Part shown: piece after piece, positions 1-5,931 of the stretch | How the letters are laid out: each line of letters opens with the position of its first letter | Position numbering within the stretch: the first letter of the stretch is position 1 | DNA from: Chloroflexota bacterium | GTDB taxonomy: Bacteria > Chloroflexota > Anaerolineae > Promineifilales > Promineifilaceae | Length of the DNA stretch: 5,931 bases | Reading direction: 5' to 3' | Assembly (NCBI GenBank): GCA_003519205.1 | Contig: DOXE01000506.1 | Location: forward strand, 1 to 5,931 | Notes under the pieces: generated by a model | Seen by the model: only the letters and a program-made list of their open reading frames with translations | What the model was told of the DNA's origin: nothing | Databases searched by the model: none | Program-made: the position numbers and the translations under genes

Positions 1-1026
1 TTCGATGTAACCCCACTGGAAAAGACCATTGACCAGACGCGGGTTGCGAGAGTAGTGTTCTTCGACGATGTTGTCGACGGTGATGTAACCAGGTAAGCCA
101 CCGGGGCTGATCACCTCCAAGCGGTTGCTGTACATGCGCACTTCGATTCGCCTACCGCGCACGCGGTAGTCGCGGTGGGCAACGGCGTTTACCAGGGCTT
201 CACGCACGGCAAATGGGGGGTATTCAGTGAGTTCCTCTCTGCGCAGGTCGTTGACAACGGCTCCCACCCGCATCTCCTCCCACACGATATTCCAGGTTCT
301 TTCGACAATACGGGCCACCGGGCCTTCGATCTCGTCCCGCCGACCATAACCCGCTTTGCCCTCTTCACTACGAGGCTCGGTGCTAGGGAATTTCACAAAT
401 ACAACGCCGCTTTGCGGTAAAAAAGCTTGGGGGTTTTTGCCAAAAAGTAAAATTCCGGCCACAGTGGGCTGGCCATTGGCGTCGACCGCTCCAATCTCGA
501 ATAAAAGCTCAGAAAGAGGGCCGATTCGGGATACCCCCCTTGTTTCGCGCTTGGCCAGGTATTCATCGAGGAACTCCTCGTCAAAATCCGAGCGTCGCGC
601 TCCTGGCACAATATCGGCCTCAAAATCGGCCGCTGTCTTACTCGAAGCAAGCTGGCTGATCTCACTCCCACCTAGCACTCGATTTTGGGAGCCACTACGG
701 ATTAGCACCCGGCCGTCATCCAGGCTATGGAGTTCGGAACTGCGACTGACCTGGATTCCGACCAGCAAACCTTGGGCCGTGTCCATGGACAACCATCGAC
801 TGGGGACTGGCGGGCTACATAAGGAAGCAGCAGCGCGTAGCGCACCTTCAGCTTCTTCATCCCAGATGGTATCACCGGTTTGGCCATCTTCATTCAAGCC
901 CAAAACGATGGTTCCACCGTCGCTGTTGGCAAAAGCGACGAGATATTCGGCCAACCTTTCTACATCAGCCTCAGGCAAAAAGGCCAGCCGTGGCCCAGGT
1001 TTTTGGCCTTTAAGTGGTAATTGCAT
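1..1026 (-). CDS. AlbA_2 / HATPase_c_4 domain protein (Schlafen-like putative transcriptional regulator), 3' end outside window
   Basis: The minus-strand frame from ATG at 1026 stays open for 342 codons to base 1, so the C-terminus is missing. Residues about 20-125 look like an AlbA_2 (Schlafen AlbA) domain, with the hallmark AFANSDGGTIVLGL at 31-44. Residues about 270-342 match the HATPase_c_4 region of so-called RecG-like or divergent-AAA_4 regulators: REALVNAVAHRDY (275-287), a strand ending SPGGLP (307-312), and SRNPRL followed by GYIE at the cut edge. The family usually continues with a winged-helix segment, which lies outside the window. Members are annotated as nucleic-acid binding regulators, but the biochemical role is poorly defined and I do not assign one. 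The N-terminus is short and lacks the usual acidic EFK-type motif before the AfAN signature. ATG 1026 lies 8 bp after the ppgK stop with a weak AGAG (1033-1036), and no better upstream start exists. It is the fourth gene of the leftward operon. Confidence 0.85.
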   Translation of the reverse strand, partial: MQLPLKGQKPGPRLAFLPEADVERLAEYLVAFANSDGGTIVLGLNEDGQTGDTIWDEEAEGALRAAASLCSPPVPSRWLSMDTAQGLLVGIQVSRSSELHSLDDGRVLIRSGSQNRVLGGSEISQLASSKTAADFEADIVPGARRSDFDEEFLDEYLAKRETRGVSRIGPLSELLFEIGAVDANGQPTVAGILLFGKNPQAFLPQSGVVFVKFPSTEPRSEEGKAGYGRRDEIEGPVARIVERTWNIVWEEMRVGAVVNDLRREELTEYPPFAVREALVNAVAHRDYRVRGRRIEVRMYSNRLEVISPGGLPGYITVDNIVEEHYSRNPRLVNGLFQWGYIE

Positions 1027-1034
1027 GAATAACT

Positions 1035-1775
1035 CTAGCCTTCGGTGGCCGCCATTGCTGCGCCCACAATACCGGCCTCGTTGCGTAATTGAGCCGCTAC
1101 CACCTTTGCCCGGACGGAAAGGTGCGGGATAAATTTCTCATGCTTTTTGCTTACACCACCACCCAAAATAAACATATTCGGCGAAAATAATCGCTCCAAG
1201 TGAAGCAAATACTGGTCCAGCCTTTTGGCCCACTCTTGCCAACTCAGATCCTCGGCCGATCTGATTCTGTCAGAAGCGTACTCCTCTGCGTCCAATGAAT
1301 GGCCGGGCAGATAAAGATGACCCAACTCTGTATTGGGAACGAGGCGGCCATTCACGAATAAGGCGCTGCCAATACCAGTGCCTAAAGTGATGATCATCAC
1401 CACGCCCCGGCGGTCACGACCGGCGCCAAAGCGCATCTCGGCATATCCGGCGGCATCGGCATCATTCAGCAGCGTCACTTGACAACCTGTTTCCTTGGAG
1501 ATCCCTTTTTGCCCGGGATAATTGATCCATTTGTCGTCCACATTGGCGGCGGATAAGACAAGGCCATCTTGAACGACTGCGGGAAAACCAACTCCTAGAG
1601 GACCGGTATAATCAAAGGTGCGAACCAATTTTTTGATTGAGGAAATGACGGCCTTGGGTGCTGCGGGCTGAGGGGTCTTGACGCGGATTCGATCGGTGCT
1701 CAATTCACCGCTCTTTACATCGACCAACGCGCCTTTGATGCCGGAGCCGCCAACGTCAACCCCCATGATATCCAT
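1035..1775 (-). CDS. ppgK: Polyphosphate glucokinase (ROK-family-like sugar kinase)
   Basis: This 246-residue protein is predicted to phosphorylate glucose to glucose-6-phosphate in the cytoplasm, using inorganic polyphosphate (in some homologues also ATP) as donor. Visible motifs are the phosphate-1 loop [10 protein letters not shown] (7-16), LGVGFPAVV (60-68), the NDADAAG segment with catalytic Asp105 (104-110), the phosphate-2 loop [10 protein letters not shown] (131-140), the sugar-binding NTELGHL with Glu150 and His153, and ILGGGVSKK near the C-terminus. The CxCGxxGC zinc motif of ordinary ROK kinases is absent, as expected for PPGK, and the length matches the family (about 245-275). The TPQPA and AANVD segments are typical of mycobacterial-type PPGK. 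The start at 1775 is supported by GGAG (1784-1787) 8 nt upstream; a second ATG at 1766 is too close to the phosphate loop. It lies 20 bp after the patatin gene and 8 bp before the AlbA_2 gene. Donor preference cannot be read from the sequence. Confidence 0.93.
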   Translation of the reverse strand: MDIMGVDVGGSGIKGALVDVKSGELSTDRIRVKTPQPAAPKAVISSIKKLVRTFDYTGPLGVGFPAVVQDGLVLSAANVDDKWINYPGQKGISKETGCQVTLLNDADAAGYAEMRFGAGRDRRGVVMIITLGTGIGSALFVNGRLVPNTELGHLYLPGHSLDAEEYASDRIRSAEDLSWQEWAKRLDQYLLHLERLFSPNMFILGGGVSKKHEKFIPHLSVRAKVVAAQLRNEAGIVGAAMAATEG

Positions 1776-1783
1776 ATTATTGT

Positions 1784-1787
1784 CTCC
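1784..1787 (-). promoter_or_regulatory. Ribosome binding site of ppgK
   Basis: Read on the minus strand this is GGAG within TGGAGA, 8 nt before ATG 1775. It is the clearest Shine-Dalgarno in the leftward operon and decides the ppgK start over the in-frame ATG at 1766. It suggests ppgK is translated independently rather than by coupling to the upstream patatin gene. Confidence 0.7.
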
Positions 1788-1795
1788 ACATGAAT

Positions 1796-2653
1796 CTAAT
1801 TCCCATGTGCCTCTCGCACGCGTTCGGCCAACTCTCGCATCTCTTTATTAGCCGACTGTGCCGCTTCCCTCCCCAAGGCAATGCCATCGTCAAGACGATG
1901 AAAGTCAAAGAGCCCAATGTTGCCGACGTCTGGCTGTAAAAAAACATCGGGTTTGGCCACCTTTAAATGTTGCTTTACGTTCTGGGCGGTCATGATGTCA
2001 GCCAGGGTCGAAACAGCTTGATACATGGGATCGCGCTGGGCTCGGGTTAGGAACCGGGTTAGGAAATTATTTCGCGGCGGGTAAGGCACTTCAGTTCCGT
2101 AAGGTGCACTATTGGCCAGATCGATAGCCAATACATGTTTTGCCCCCCGCTCTTGGGCCACGTTAAAAGGAGTGTTGTTTAATACGCCCCCGTCAATCAA
2201 TGTCTGGCCATTCCTGTTTACAGGAGCAAAAATCACCGGAAACGCGGTCGTCGCCAATACGGCCGAGACCACATCTCCAGTTTCTATCACGACCTCGACC
2301 CGATTAACCAGATCGGTGGCGATAACCGCCAAAGGGATTTCTAAATCGTCGAAGGTAGGCCGGCCGATTGTATCCTGGAGAAGCTTCTCAAGTTTGTGCG
2401 TGTCCATAAGGGCTGGCTTTTGCCAGGGCATGGCATACATTTGGCCAAAGCGCATCTGGCGGAAAACCCTGGTAATTTGTTCGGAATCCAGTCCAGAGGC
2501 GACGAGTGCCCCGACTAGACCGCCGATACTAGTACCGGTGACGATATCCGGCCAGAGGCTAAATCGTTCGAGCTCCATTAATACGCCGATATGAACGGAG
2601 CCCCGTGCTCCACCTCCACCCAGGGCCAGGCCAAAGATGATTTCTTGTTTCAT
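1796..2653 (-). CDS. Patatin-like phospholipase (bacterial RssA/YlbK-type serine hydrolase)
   Basis: This 285-residue protein has the complete patatin catalytic apparatus. The glycine-rich oxyanion loop GGGGARGSVHIGVL lies at 12-25, the nucleophile elbow GTSIG has Ser42 (40-44), and the catalytic Asp154 sits in DGGVLNNTP (154-162). The conserved IPLAVIATDL (106-115) and TTAFPVIFAPV (135-145) segments are also present. The family hydrolyses acyl esters of phospholipids or other lipids with a Ser-Asp dyad. The length fits compact bacterial members such as RssA. No signal peptide or membrane segment is visible, so a cytosolic or peripheral membrane location is likely. The natural substrate cannot be inferred. 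Its ATG overlaps the TGA of the phosphorylase gene (ATGA, 2650-2653). The only purine-rich stretch (GGTGA, 2655-2659) is one base from the ATG, too close for a normal Shine-Dalgarno, so translational coupling is likely. Its role beside nucleoside and glucose enzymes is unclear. Confidence 0.92.
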   Translation of the reverse strand: MKQEIIFGLALGGGGARGSVHIGVLMELERFSLWPDIVTGTSIGGLVGALVASGLDSEQITRVFRQMRFGQMYAMPWQKPALMDTHKLEKLLQDTIGRPTFDDLEIPLAVIATDLVNRVEVVIETGDVVSAVLATTAFPVIFAPVNRNGQTLIDGGVLNNTPFNVAQERGAKHVLAIDLANSAPYGTEVPYPPRNNFLTRFLTRAQRDPMYQAVSTLADIMTAQNVKQHLKVAKPDVFLQPDVGNIGLFDFHRLDDGIALGREAAQSANKEMRELAERVREAHGN

Positions 2654-3954
2654 GTCACCGTATCATAAAAGTGTGGCAAAGGTTCTATCGGTTGATCGGA
2701 CCAGCTGATCGCCTTGGACAATTCAACTTTGGCCAGATCGAGCTTGAACGGATCATTGGCGTGTATGACCCCAATCTGGTCTCCTTTATCTAATTTGTCA
2801 CCTACTTTAATGGGGATAACCATGCCTACTGCATGGTCAATTGGCTCATTCTTGATCTCCCGGCCGCCGCCAAGCCGCGAGCAACTCCAGCCGATTACCC
2901 CAGCGTCTATGCTGGCGACATAACCGTTACGAGGGGCAAAGACTGGTTCTACGTATTTGGCCAGCTCAAATCCTTCAGGCGCATCGACCAGATCAGCCGA
3001 TCCACCCTGTCGTTCGATCATCAGCCTAAATTTGGCTAACGCACGGCCATCATCTCGCGCTTCTGTGGCCAGTTTTTTTGCCTCTTCCAGGTTCGTTGCT
3101 TTGCCAGCCAGAACCAGCATGTGACCAGCCACTGTTAAACAATGCTCCCAAAAGTCGGCCGGGCCATCGCCTTTAAGCGTAGCAATGGCTTCCTTGACTT
3201 CTAAAGCATTGCCGACTGCATGTCCTAAAGGTTGGTTCATGTCCGCGATAAGGGCCACGGTCTTTCGGCCGGCGTCGTTGCCAATGTCCACCATCATCCG
3301 GGCTAATTCACGAGCTTCGTCCAGCGTGGTCATGAATGCGCCCTTACCCATTTTAACATCCAGCACAATGGCATCGGCTCCTGCGGCCAGCTTTTTTGAC
3401 ATGATGGAGGCGGCGATGAGGGAGACGTTGGCCACAGTGGCAGTCACGTCGCGTAAGGCGTAAAGTTTTCCATCGGCCGGTGCCAGGTCGGCTGTCTGAC
3501 CGGCTAAAACGAGGCCGATTTCACCTAGTTGGCGTTTGAATTGCTCTAGGGTCAGCCCGGGTGACCAGCCAGGAAACGATTCCAATTTGTCTAACGTGCC
3601 AAAGGTCAGTCCCAACCCTCGCCCGCTCATCTTGCCGACAGGAACGCCACAACCAGCGACAACCGGTTGTACCACGAGAGTCGTTTTATCTCCCACGCCA
3701 CCGGAAGAATGTTTATCGACGACGAATGGTACGACGTCATGTAAATCCAACTGATCCCCGGATCGGGCCATGGCCATGGTTAAATCGACTGTCTCGCGCC
3801 TGCTCATGCCCCTGAAATAAATAGCCATCAAAAGAGCCGCAGCCTGGTAATCTGGAACTTCACCAGCTGTATATGCTTTCACGAACGAATCTATTTGTTC
3901 GCTTGATAATTCACCCCCGTCGCGCTTTTGTTCGATTATCTCTACCATTCGCAT
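2650..3954 (-). CDS. pdp: Pyrimidine-nucleoside phosphorylase (thymidine phosphorylase family)
   Basis: This 434-residue enzyme is predicted to cleave uridine, deoxyuridine and/or thymidine with phosphate, giving the base and (deoxy)ribose-1-phosphate: cytosolic pyrimidine salvage. The start MRMVEIIEQKRDG is the standard family N-terminus, followed by a helical domain with YFRGMS. The phosphate loop DKHSSGGVGDKTTL (80-93) carries Lys81 and Ser83. The signature SGRGLGLTFGTLDKLE (110-125) carries Ser110 and Thr120. The base-binding set Arg168 (YALRDVTATV), Ser183 and Lys187 (IMSKKLAAGADAIVLDVKMG) is intact, and the C-terminal PYNP_C domain spans about 345-415. Length and residue spacing match the Bacillus-type Pdp (433-434), although deoA-type naming is also used. 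One oddity: residue 118 is Phe (codon TTT) where the signature normally has Gly. A GGGAGA (3969-3974) lies 14 nt before the ATG, longer than ideal, but no alternative start exists upstream. It is the first gene of the leftward operon. Confidence 0.95.
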   Translation of the reverse strand: MRMVEIIEQKRDGGELSSEQIDSFVKAYTAGEVPDYQAAALLMAIYFRGMSRRETVDLTMAMARSGDQLDLHDVVPFVVDKHSSGGVGDKTTLVVQPVVAGCGVPVGKMSGRGLGLTFGTLDKLESFPGWSPGLTLEQFKRQLGEIGLVLAGQTADLAPADGKLYALRDVTATVANVSLIAASIMSKKLAAGADAIVLDVKMGKGAFMTTLDEARELARMMVDIGNDAGRKTVALIADMNQPLGHAVGNALEVKEAIATLKGDGPADFWEHCLTVAGHMLVLAGKATNLEEAKKLATEARDDGRALAKFRLMIERQGGSADLVDAPEGFELAKYVEPVFAPRNGYVASIDAGVIGWSCSRLGGGREIKNEPIDHAVGMVIPIKVGDKLDKGDQIGVIHANDPFKLDLAKVELSKAISWSDQPIEPLPHFYDTVT

Positions 3955-4016
3955 GATCGATTCGTGATTCTCCCGATTGTCGTCACCAGATAGGCATCTT
4001 CTTTTTCAATGATGGC

Positions 4017-4025
4017 ATTATAGCA
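4017..4025 (-). promoter_or_regulatory. Extended -10 promoter for the leftward pdp-patatin-ppgK-AlbA_2 operon
   Basis: On the minus strand the sequence is TGC followed by TATAAT, a perfect sigma-70-type extended -10 (TGn at 4025-4023, hexamer at 4022-4017). The expected start of transcription is near 4010, giving a leader of about 55 nt before ATG 3954. The region 17 bp upstream (TTTCTG, 4040-4045) is a poor -35, which is compatible with an extended -10 promoter. It is predicted from sequence only. Confidence 0.6.
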
Positions 4026-4056
4026 TTTACGGGCTGCGACAGAAACCTAGTATAAT
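4026..4056 (+). promoter_or_regulatory. Promoter for the rightward deaminase-CYTH gene
   Basis: A perfect TATAAT lies at 4051-4056. The best -35 candidate is TTTACG at 4026-4031 (4 of 6 consensus bases), but the spacer is 19 bp, so the -35 is weak. Transcription would start near 4063, leaving a leader of about 43 nt. The -35 zone lies inside the space used by the opposite promoter, so the two probably compete or share a regulator. Confidence 0.55.
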
Positions 4057-4096
4057 GCCTGATGCATGTGGGCGAAGAGCGGCTGTTGTCAGATGT

Positions 4097-4100
4097 GAGG
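4097..4100 (+). promoter_or_regulatory. Ribosome binding site of the deaminase-CYTH gene
   Basis: GAGG within GTGAGG, 5 nt before ATG 4106. It supports this start, which also gives the usual amidohydrolase N-terminus (VDLLLTGGTVITM) with no extra leader. Confidence 0.7.
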
Positions 4101-4105
4101 TATAA

Positions 4106-5931
4106 ATGGCTAAGAAGGTAGATTTATTGCTGACTGGGGGAACCGTCATAACCATGAATGGATCTTACGACGTCTTTCCACAAGGTGCGGTAGCGGTGGT
4201 TGGCGATAGCGTGGAAGCTGTCGGGCTTGCCGACGATCTGAGTGCCCAATACACGGCGGCCGAAACTGTGGACTGTCACGGACAGGCTGTGATACCCGGC
4301 ATGATCAACGCCCATACTCACGTACCAATGACCCTCTTGCGTGGTTTAAACGATGATTTACGGCTTGACGTCTGGTTGGGCTATCTGATGCCTCTCGAGC
4401 GGGAGTTTGTGACCTGGGAATTTGTGCAGCTTGGAACCGAGGTCGCTTGCGCGGAAATGATTCGTTCTGGCGTAACGACCTTTGCCGATATGTATTATTT
4501 TGAAGACGCCATCGCTGAGACCACCTCCCAAATAGGCATGAGGGCTCTTTTAGGCCAGACTGTTTTGACTTTCCCTGCACCTGACGCTGAAAGTTATGAA
4601 GATGGGCTGGTCCTCTGCCGGCGATTCATAGAAAAGTGGAACCACCACCCGCTCATCCAGCCAGCCGTATCCCCTCATGCCTGGTACACAGCTACCCCTG
4701 AGTTACTTCGGGCATGCGCAGACCTGGCCCGCTCCTTTAACGTGCCCCTACACACACATATCAGCGAAACAGCTTTGGAAGTCGAGAATTGTCGCCAAGA
4801 ACACAATATGCTGGTCGTGCCTTGGAACGAAGAGCACGGCATTTTGAAAACCAAGTTGCTGGCAGCACATTGCGTTCATATCGATCGGGAAGAGATGTAT
4901 GCGCTAAAGAAAGCAAATGCTGGCGTCGCCCATTGCCCGACCAGCAATCTAAAGTTATCCAGCGGCATCGCCCAGGTCGGGCAAATGTTGGAATTAGGTC
5001 TGGATATTGGGGTTGGAACTGATGGCCCAGCAAGTAATAATGATCTGGATATGTTTGAGGAAATGAGATTGGCGGCCTTGCTAGCCAAGACGGTTAGCGC
5101 CGATCCGACGGTGCTGCCCGCCCGAACCGCGCTGGAATTGGCGACAATTGGTGGTGCCCGGGCTCTGCACATGGCTGATACGACGGGCAGCTTGGAACCA
5201 GGTAAGCGGGCGGACCTGGCCATTGTGGCTATGGATAGGATTCATAATTGGCCCCACTTCCATAATCATTCGGATGCTGTGTACTCCCGGCTCGTTTACG
5301 CAGCCAAAAGCACAGACGTCATCCACGTGTTGTGTAATGGACGATGGCTCATGCGAGATCGCCAGTTGTTGACCATGGACGAAAACAAGACCAAAGAACA
5401 AGCAGCCGAGATCGCGGCTAAAATTGACTTATTTGTCGTAGAACGTGAGTCTAGCCCCTTTAATAAACTTGTCATTTTGGCCGGCGTTCAACGCCAGGAA
5501 AGTTTCGAGGTCCAGGTAAAGCTTCCACTTCTCGACGACGAACAAGTGTTGGCAGTTCTGCGAGGGGAACAGGTGCAGATTACTAAGAAAGCTCATTACC
5601 GGCAGTATGACAGCTATTTTATTTTTGAGGGCCACGATCCCGATGCTGCGCGATTGCGTTATCGCGAGGACGAATTTGTGGATGATGAAGGTAAAGTATA
5701 CCAGGCTCGTTCACGGCTGACGCTTTTAGGTGAAGCGCACGAGCGTGAATATCCTAATGCCGTCATGTTATCCCGTTCTCGCTATCTCGCCCCGGCCGAA
5801 CAGAGCCTGCGGTTCTACCGGGAATACTTTGCGCCCTTGATTGAGGTAGAGGTTCACAAGGATCGGCGACGATGGCGCATTCTCTATCGCGAGACGGACT
5901 TTGCAGTCAATATCGACCAGGTGACAAAACC
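4106..5931 (+). CDS. mtaD: MtaD-type adenosine/MTA/SAH deaminase (amidohydrolase) fused to a CYTH domain, 3' end outside window
   Basis: The frame is open for 608 codons from ATG 4106 to the window end, with no stop. Residues about 5-425 are a full amidohydrolase of the 5-methylthioadenosine/S-adenosylhomocysteine deaminase type. It shows N-terminal TGGTVITM, the metal pair His70 and His72 (INAHTH), LLRGLNDD (78-85), SGVTTFADMY (121-130), SPHAWYT with His191, His218-Ile-Ser-Glu221 (HxxE), His255 (AAHCVH), HCPTSNLKLSSG (276-287), metal Asp306 (GTDGPASNND), and GSLEPGKRADLAIV closing the small beta domain. All expected metal and catalytic positions are present, so deamination of adenosine-type nucleosides is likely; the exact substrate is open. 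Family members normally end near 430-440. Here a linker (about 426-465) leads into a CYTH domain: FEVQVK (467-472, ExQxK instead of ExExK), YRQYDSYF (498-505), ARLRYRED (515-522), RLTLLG (537-542), EVHKDRRRW (582-590) and NIDQV (602-606). The CYTH domain is cut shortly before its expected end. CYTH proteins act on triphosphorylated substrates; its role here is unknown. Confidence 0.9.
   Translation, partial: MAKKVDLLLTGGTVITMNGSYDVFPQGAVAVVGDSVEAVGLADDLSAQYTAAETVDCHGQAVIPGMINAHTHVPMTLLRGLNDDLRLDVWLGYLMPLEREFVTWEFVQLGTEVACAEMIRSGVTTFADMYYFEDAIAETTSQIGMRALLGQTVLTFPAPDAESYEDGLVLCRRFIEKWNHHPLIQPAVSPHAWYTATPELLRACADLARSFNVPLHTHISETALEVENCRQEHNMLVVPWNEEHGILKTKLLAAHCVHIDREEMYALKKANAGVAHCPTSNLKLSSGIAQVGQMLELGLDIGVGTDGPASNNDLDMFEEMRLAALLAKTVSADPTVLPARTALELATIGGARALHMADTTGSLEPGKRADLAIVAMDRIHNWPHFHNHSDAVYSRLVYAAKSTDVIHVLCNGRWLMRDRQLLTMDENKTKEQAAEIAAKIDLFVVERESSPFNKLVILAGVQRQESFEVQVKLPLLDDEQVLAVLRGEQVQITKKAHYRQYDSYFIFEGHDPDAARLRYREDEFVDDEGKVYQARSRLTLLGEAHEREYPNAVMLSRSRYLAPAEQSLRFYREYFAPLIEVEVHKDRRRWRILYRETDFAVNIDQVTK

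Larger units (their letters stand above)
4014..4059. repeat. 9-bp perfect inverted repeat containing both divergent -10 boxes
   Basis: GGCATTATA at 4014-4022 and TATAATGCC at 4051-4059 are exact reverse complements separated by 28 bp. Each arm contains a consensus TATAAT directed outward. The loop is long and there is no T-run next to an arm, so it does not look like a terminator. It is either coincidental similarity of two promoters or a shared protein-binding symmetry. Confidence 0.75.
3955..4105. other. Divergent intergenic region
   Basis: This 151-bp stretch is the only substantial non-coding DNA in the window. It contains two outward promoters, the 9-bp inverted repeat and the leaders of both transcription units. 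I see no convincing riboswitch, tRNA or terminator in it. Confidence 0.8.

Noticed and set aside
356..1132. 258-residue open frame on the plus strand
   Set aside because: It lies antisense to the AlbA_2 gene and the end of ppgK, both of which have clear family motifs. Its translation is rich in Ser, Pro and Arg and shows no motif, so it is a reverse-frame shadow.
2112..2594. 160-residue open frame on the plus strand
   Set aside because: It is fully antisense to the patatin gene, with low-complexity Ser/Thr-rich translation and no ribosome site; a shadow of the real gene.
4014..4059. Inverted repeat as a rho-independent terminator
   Set aside because: The 9-bp arms are AT-rich, the loop is 28 bp and there is no T-run after either arm. 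It also lies upstream of both genes, where promoters are expected.
4876..5401. Overlapping minus-strand frames of 115 and 106 residues
   Set aside because: Both lie opposite the strongly conserved metal-site and C-terminal part of the deaminase and show no family motifs of their own.
5380..5510. Possible frameshift or lost stop joining two separate genes (deaminase and CYTH)
   Set aside because: Reading the frame codon by codon shows no stop or shift. The deaminase C-terminus and the CYTH start are in the same frame, and no good ribosome site and start for a separate CYTH gene are visible at the junction. A sequencing error cannot be fully excluded.
1..5931. CRISPR array, tRNA or rRNA gene, insertion sequence
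   Set aside because: No regularly spaced direct repeats, no recognisable tRNA or rRNA stretches, and no transposase motifs or terminal repeats were seen. Coding sequence fills almost the whole window.

Overview
The window reads like a mid-GC (about 50%, by eye) genome of a free-living bacterium. Chloroflexota (Anaerolineae-like) is my best guess, with Actinomycetota as second choice. This rests on a stand-alone polyphosphate glucokinase, a Bacillus-type pyrimidine-nucleoside phosphorylase, an AlbA_2/HATPase_c_4 protein and an MtaD-type deaminase occurring together. No rRNA or other phylogenetic marker is present, so the assignment is an inference.

Layout: five genes fill almost the whole window, diverging from one 151-bp intergenic region (3955-4105). 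Leftwards on the minus strand runs a tight four-gene cluster: pyrimidine-nucleoside phosphorylase (3954-2650), patatin-like phospholipase (2653-1796, overlapping the previous stop by 4 bp), polyphosphate glucokinase (1775-1035), and an AlbA_2-HATPase_c_4 protein that starts at 1026 and leaves the window at base 1. Gaps are -4, 20 and 8 bp, so this is almost certainly one operon. Rightwards on the plus strand, a single long open frame starts at 4106 and is still open at base 5931. It encodes a complete methylthioadenosine/S-adenosylhomocysteine/adenosine deaminase-type amidohydrolase (about residues 1-425) joined in frame to a CYTH (triphosphate tunnel) domain (about residues 466-608, cut by the window edge).

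The intergenic region carries two perfect TATAAT hexamers facing away from each other. They form the outer arms of a 9-bp perfect inverted repeat (TATAATGCC), so the two units appear to be driven by back-to-back promoters sharing the same 28 bp.

Together the two ends of the locus suggest nucleoside and sugar-phosphate salvage: pyrimidine nucleosides are phosphorolysed on one side, purine nucleosides deaminated on the other. There is a possible polyphosphate link, since PPGK uses polyphosphate and CYTH proteins typically bind tri- or polyphosphate. The most unusual item is the deaminase-CYTH fusion, whose CYTH metal motif is altered (ExQxK instead of ExExK).
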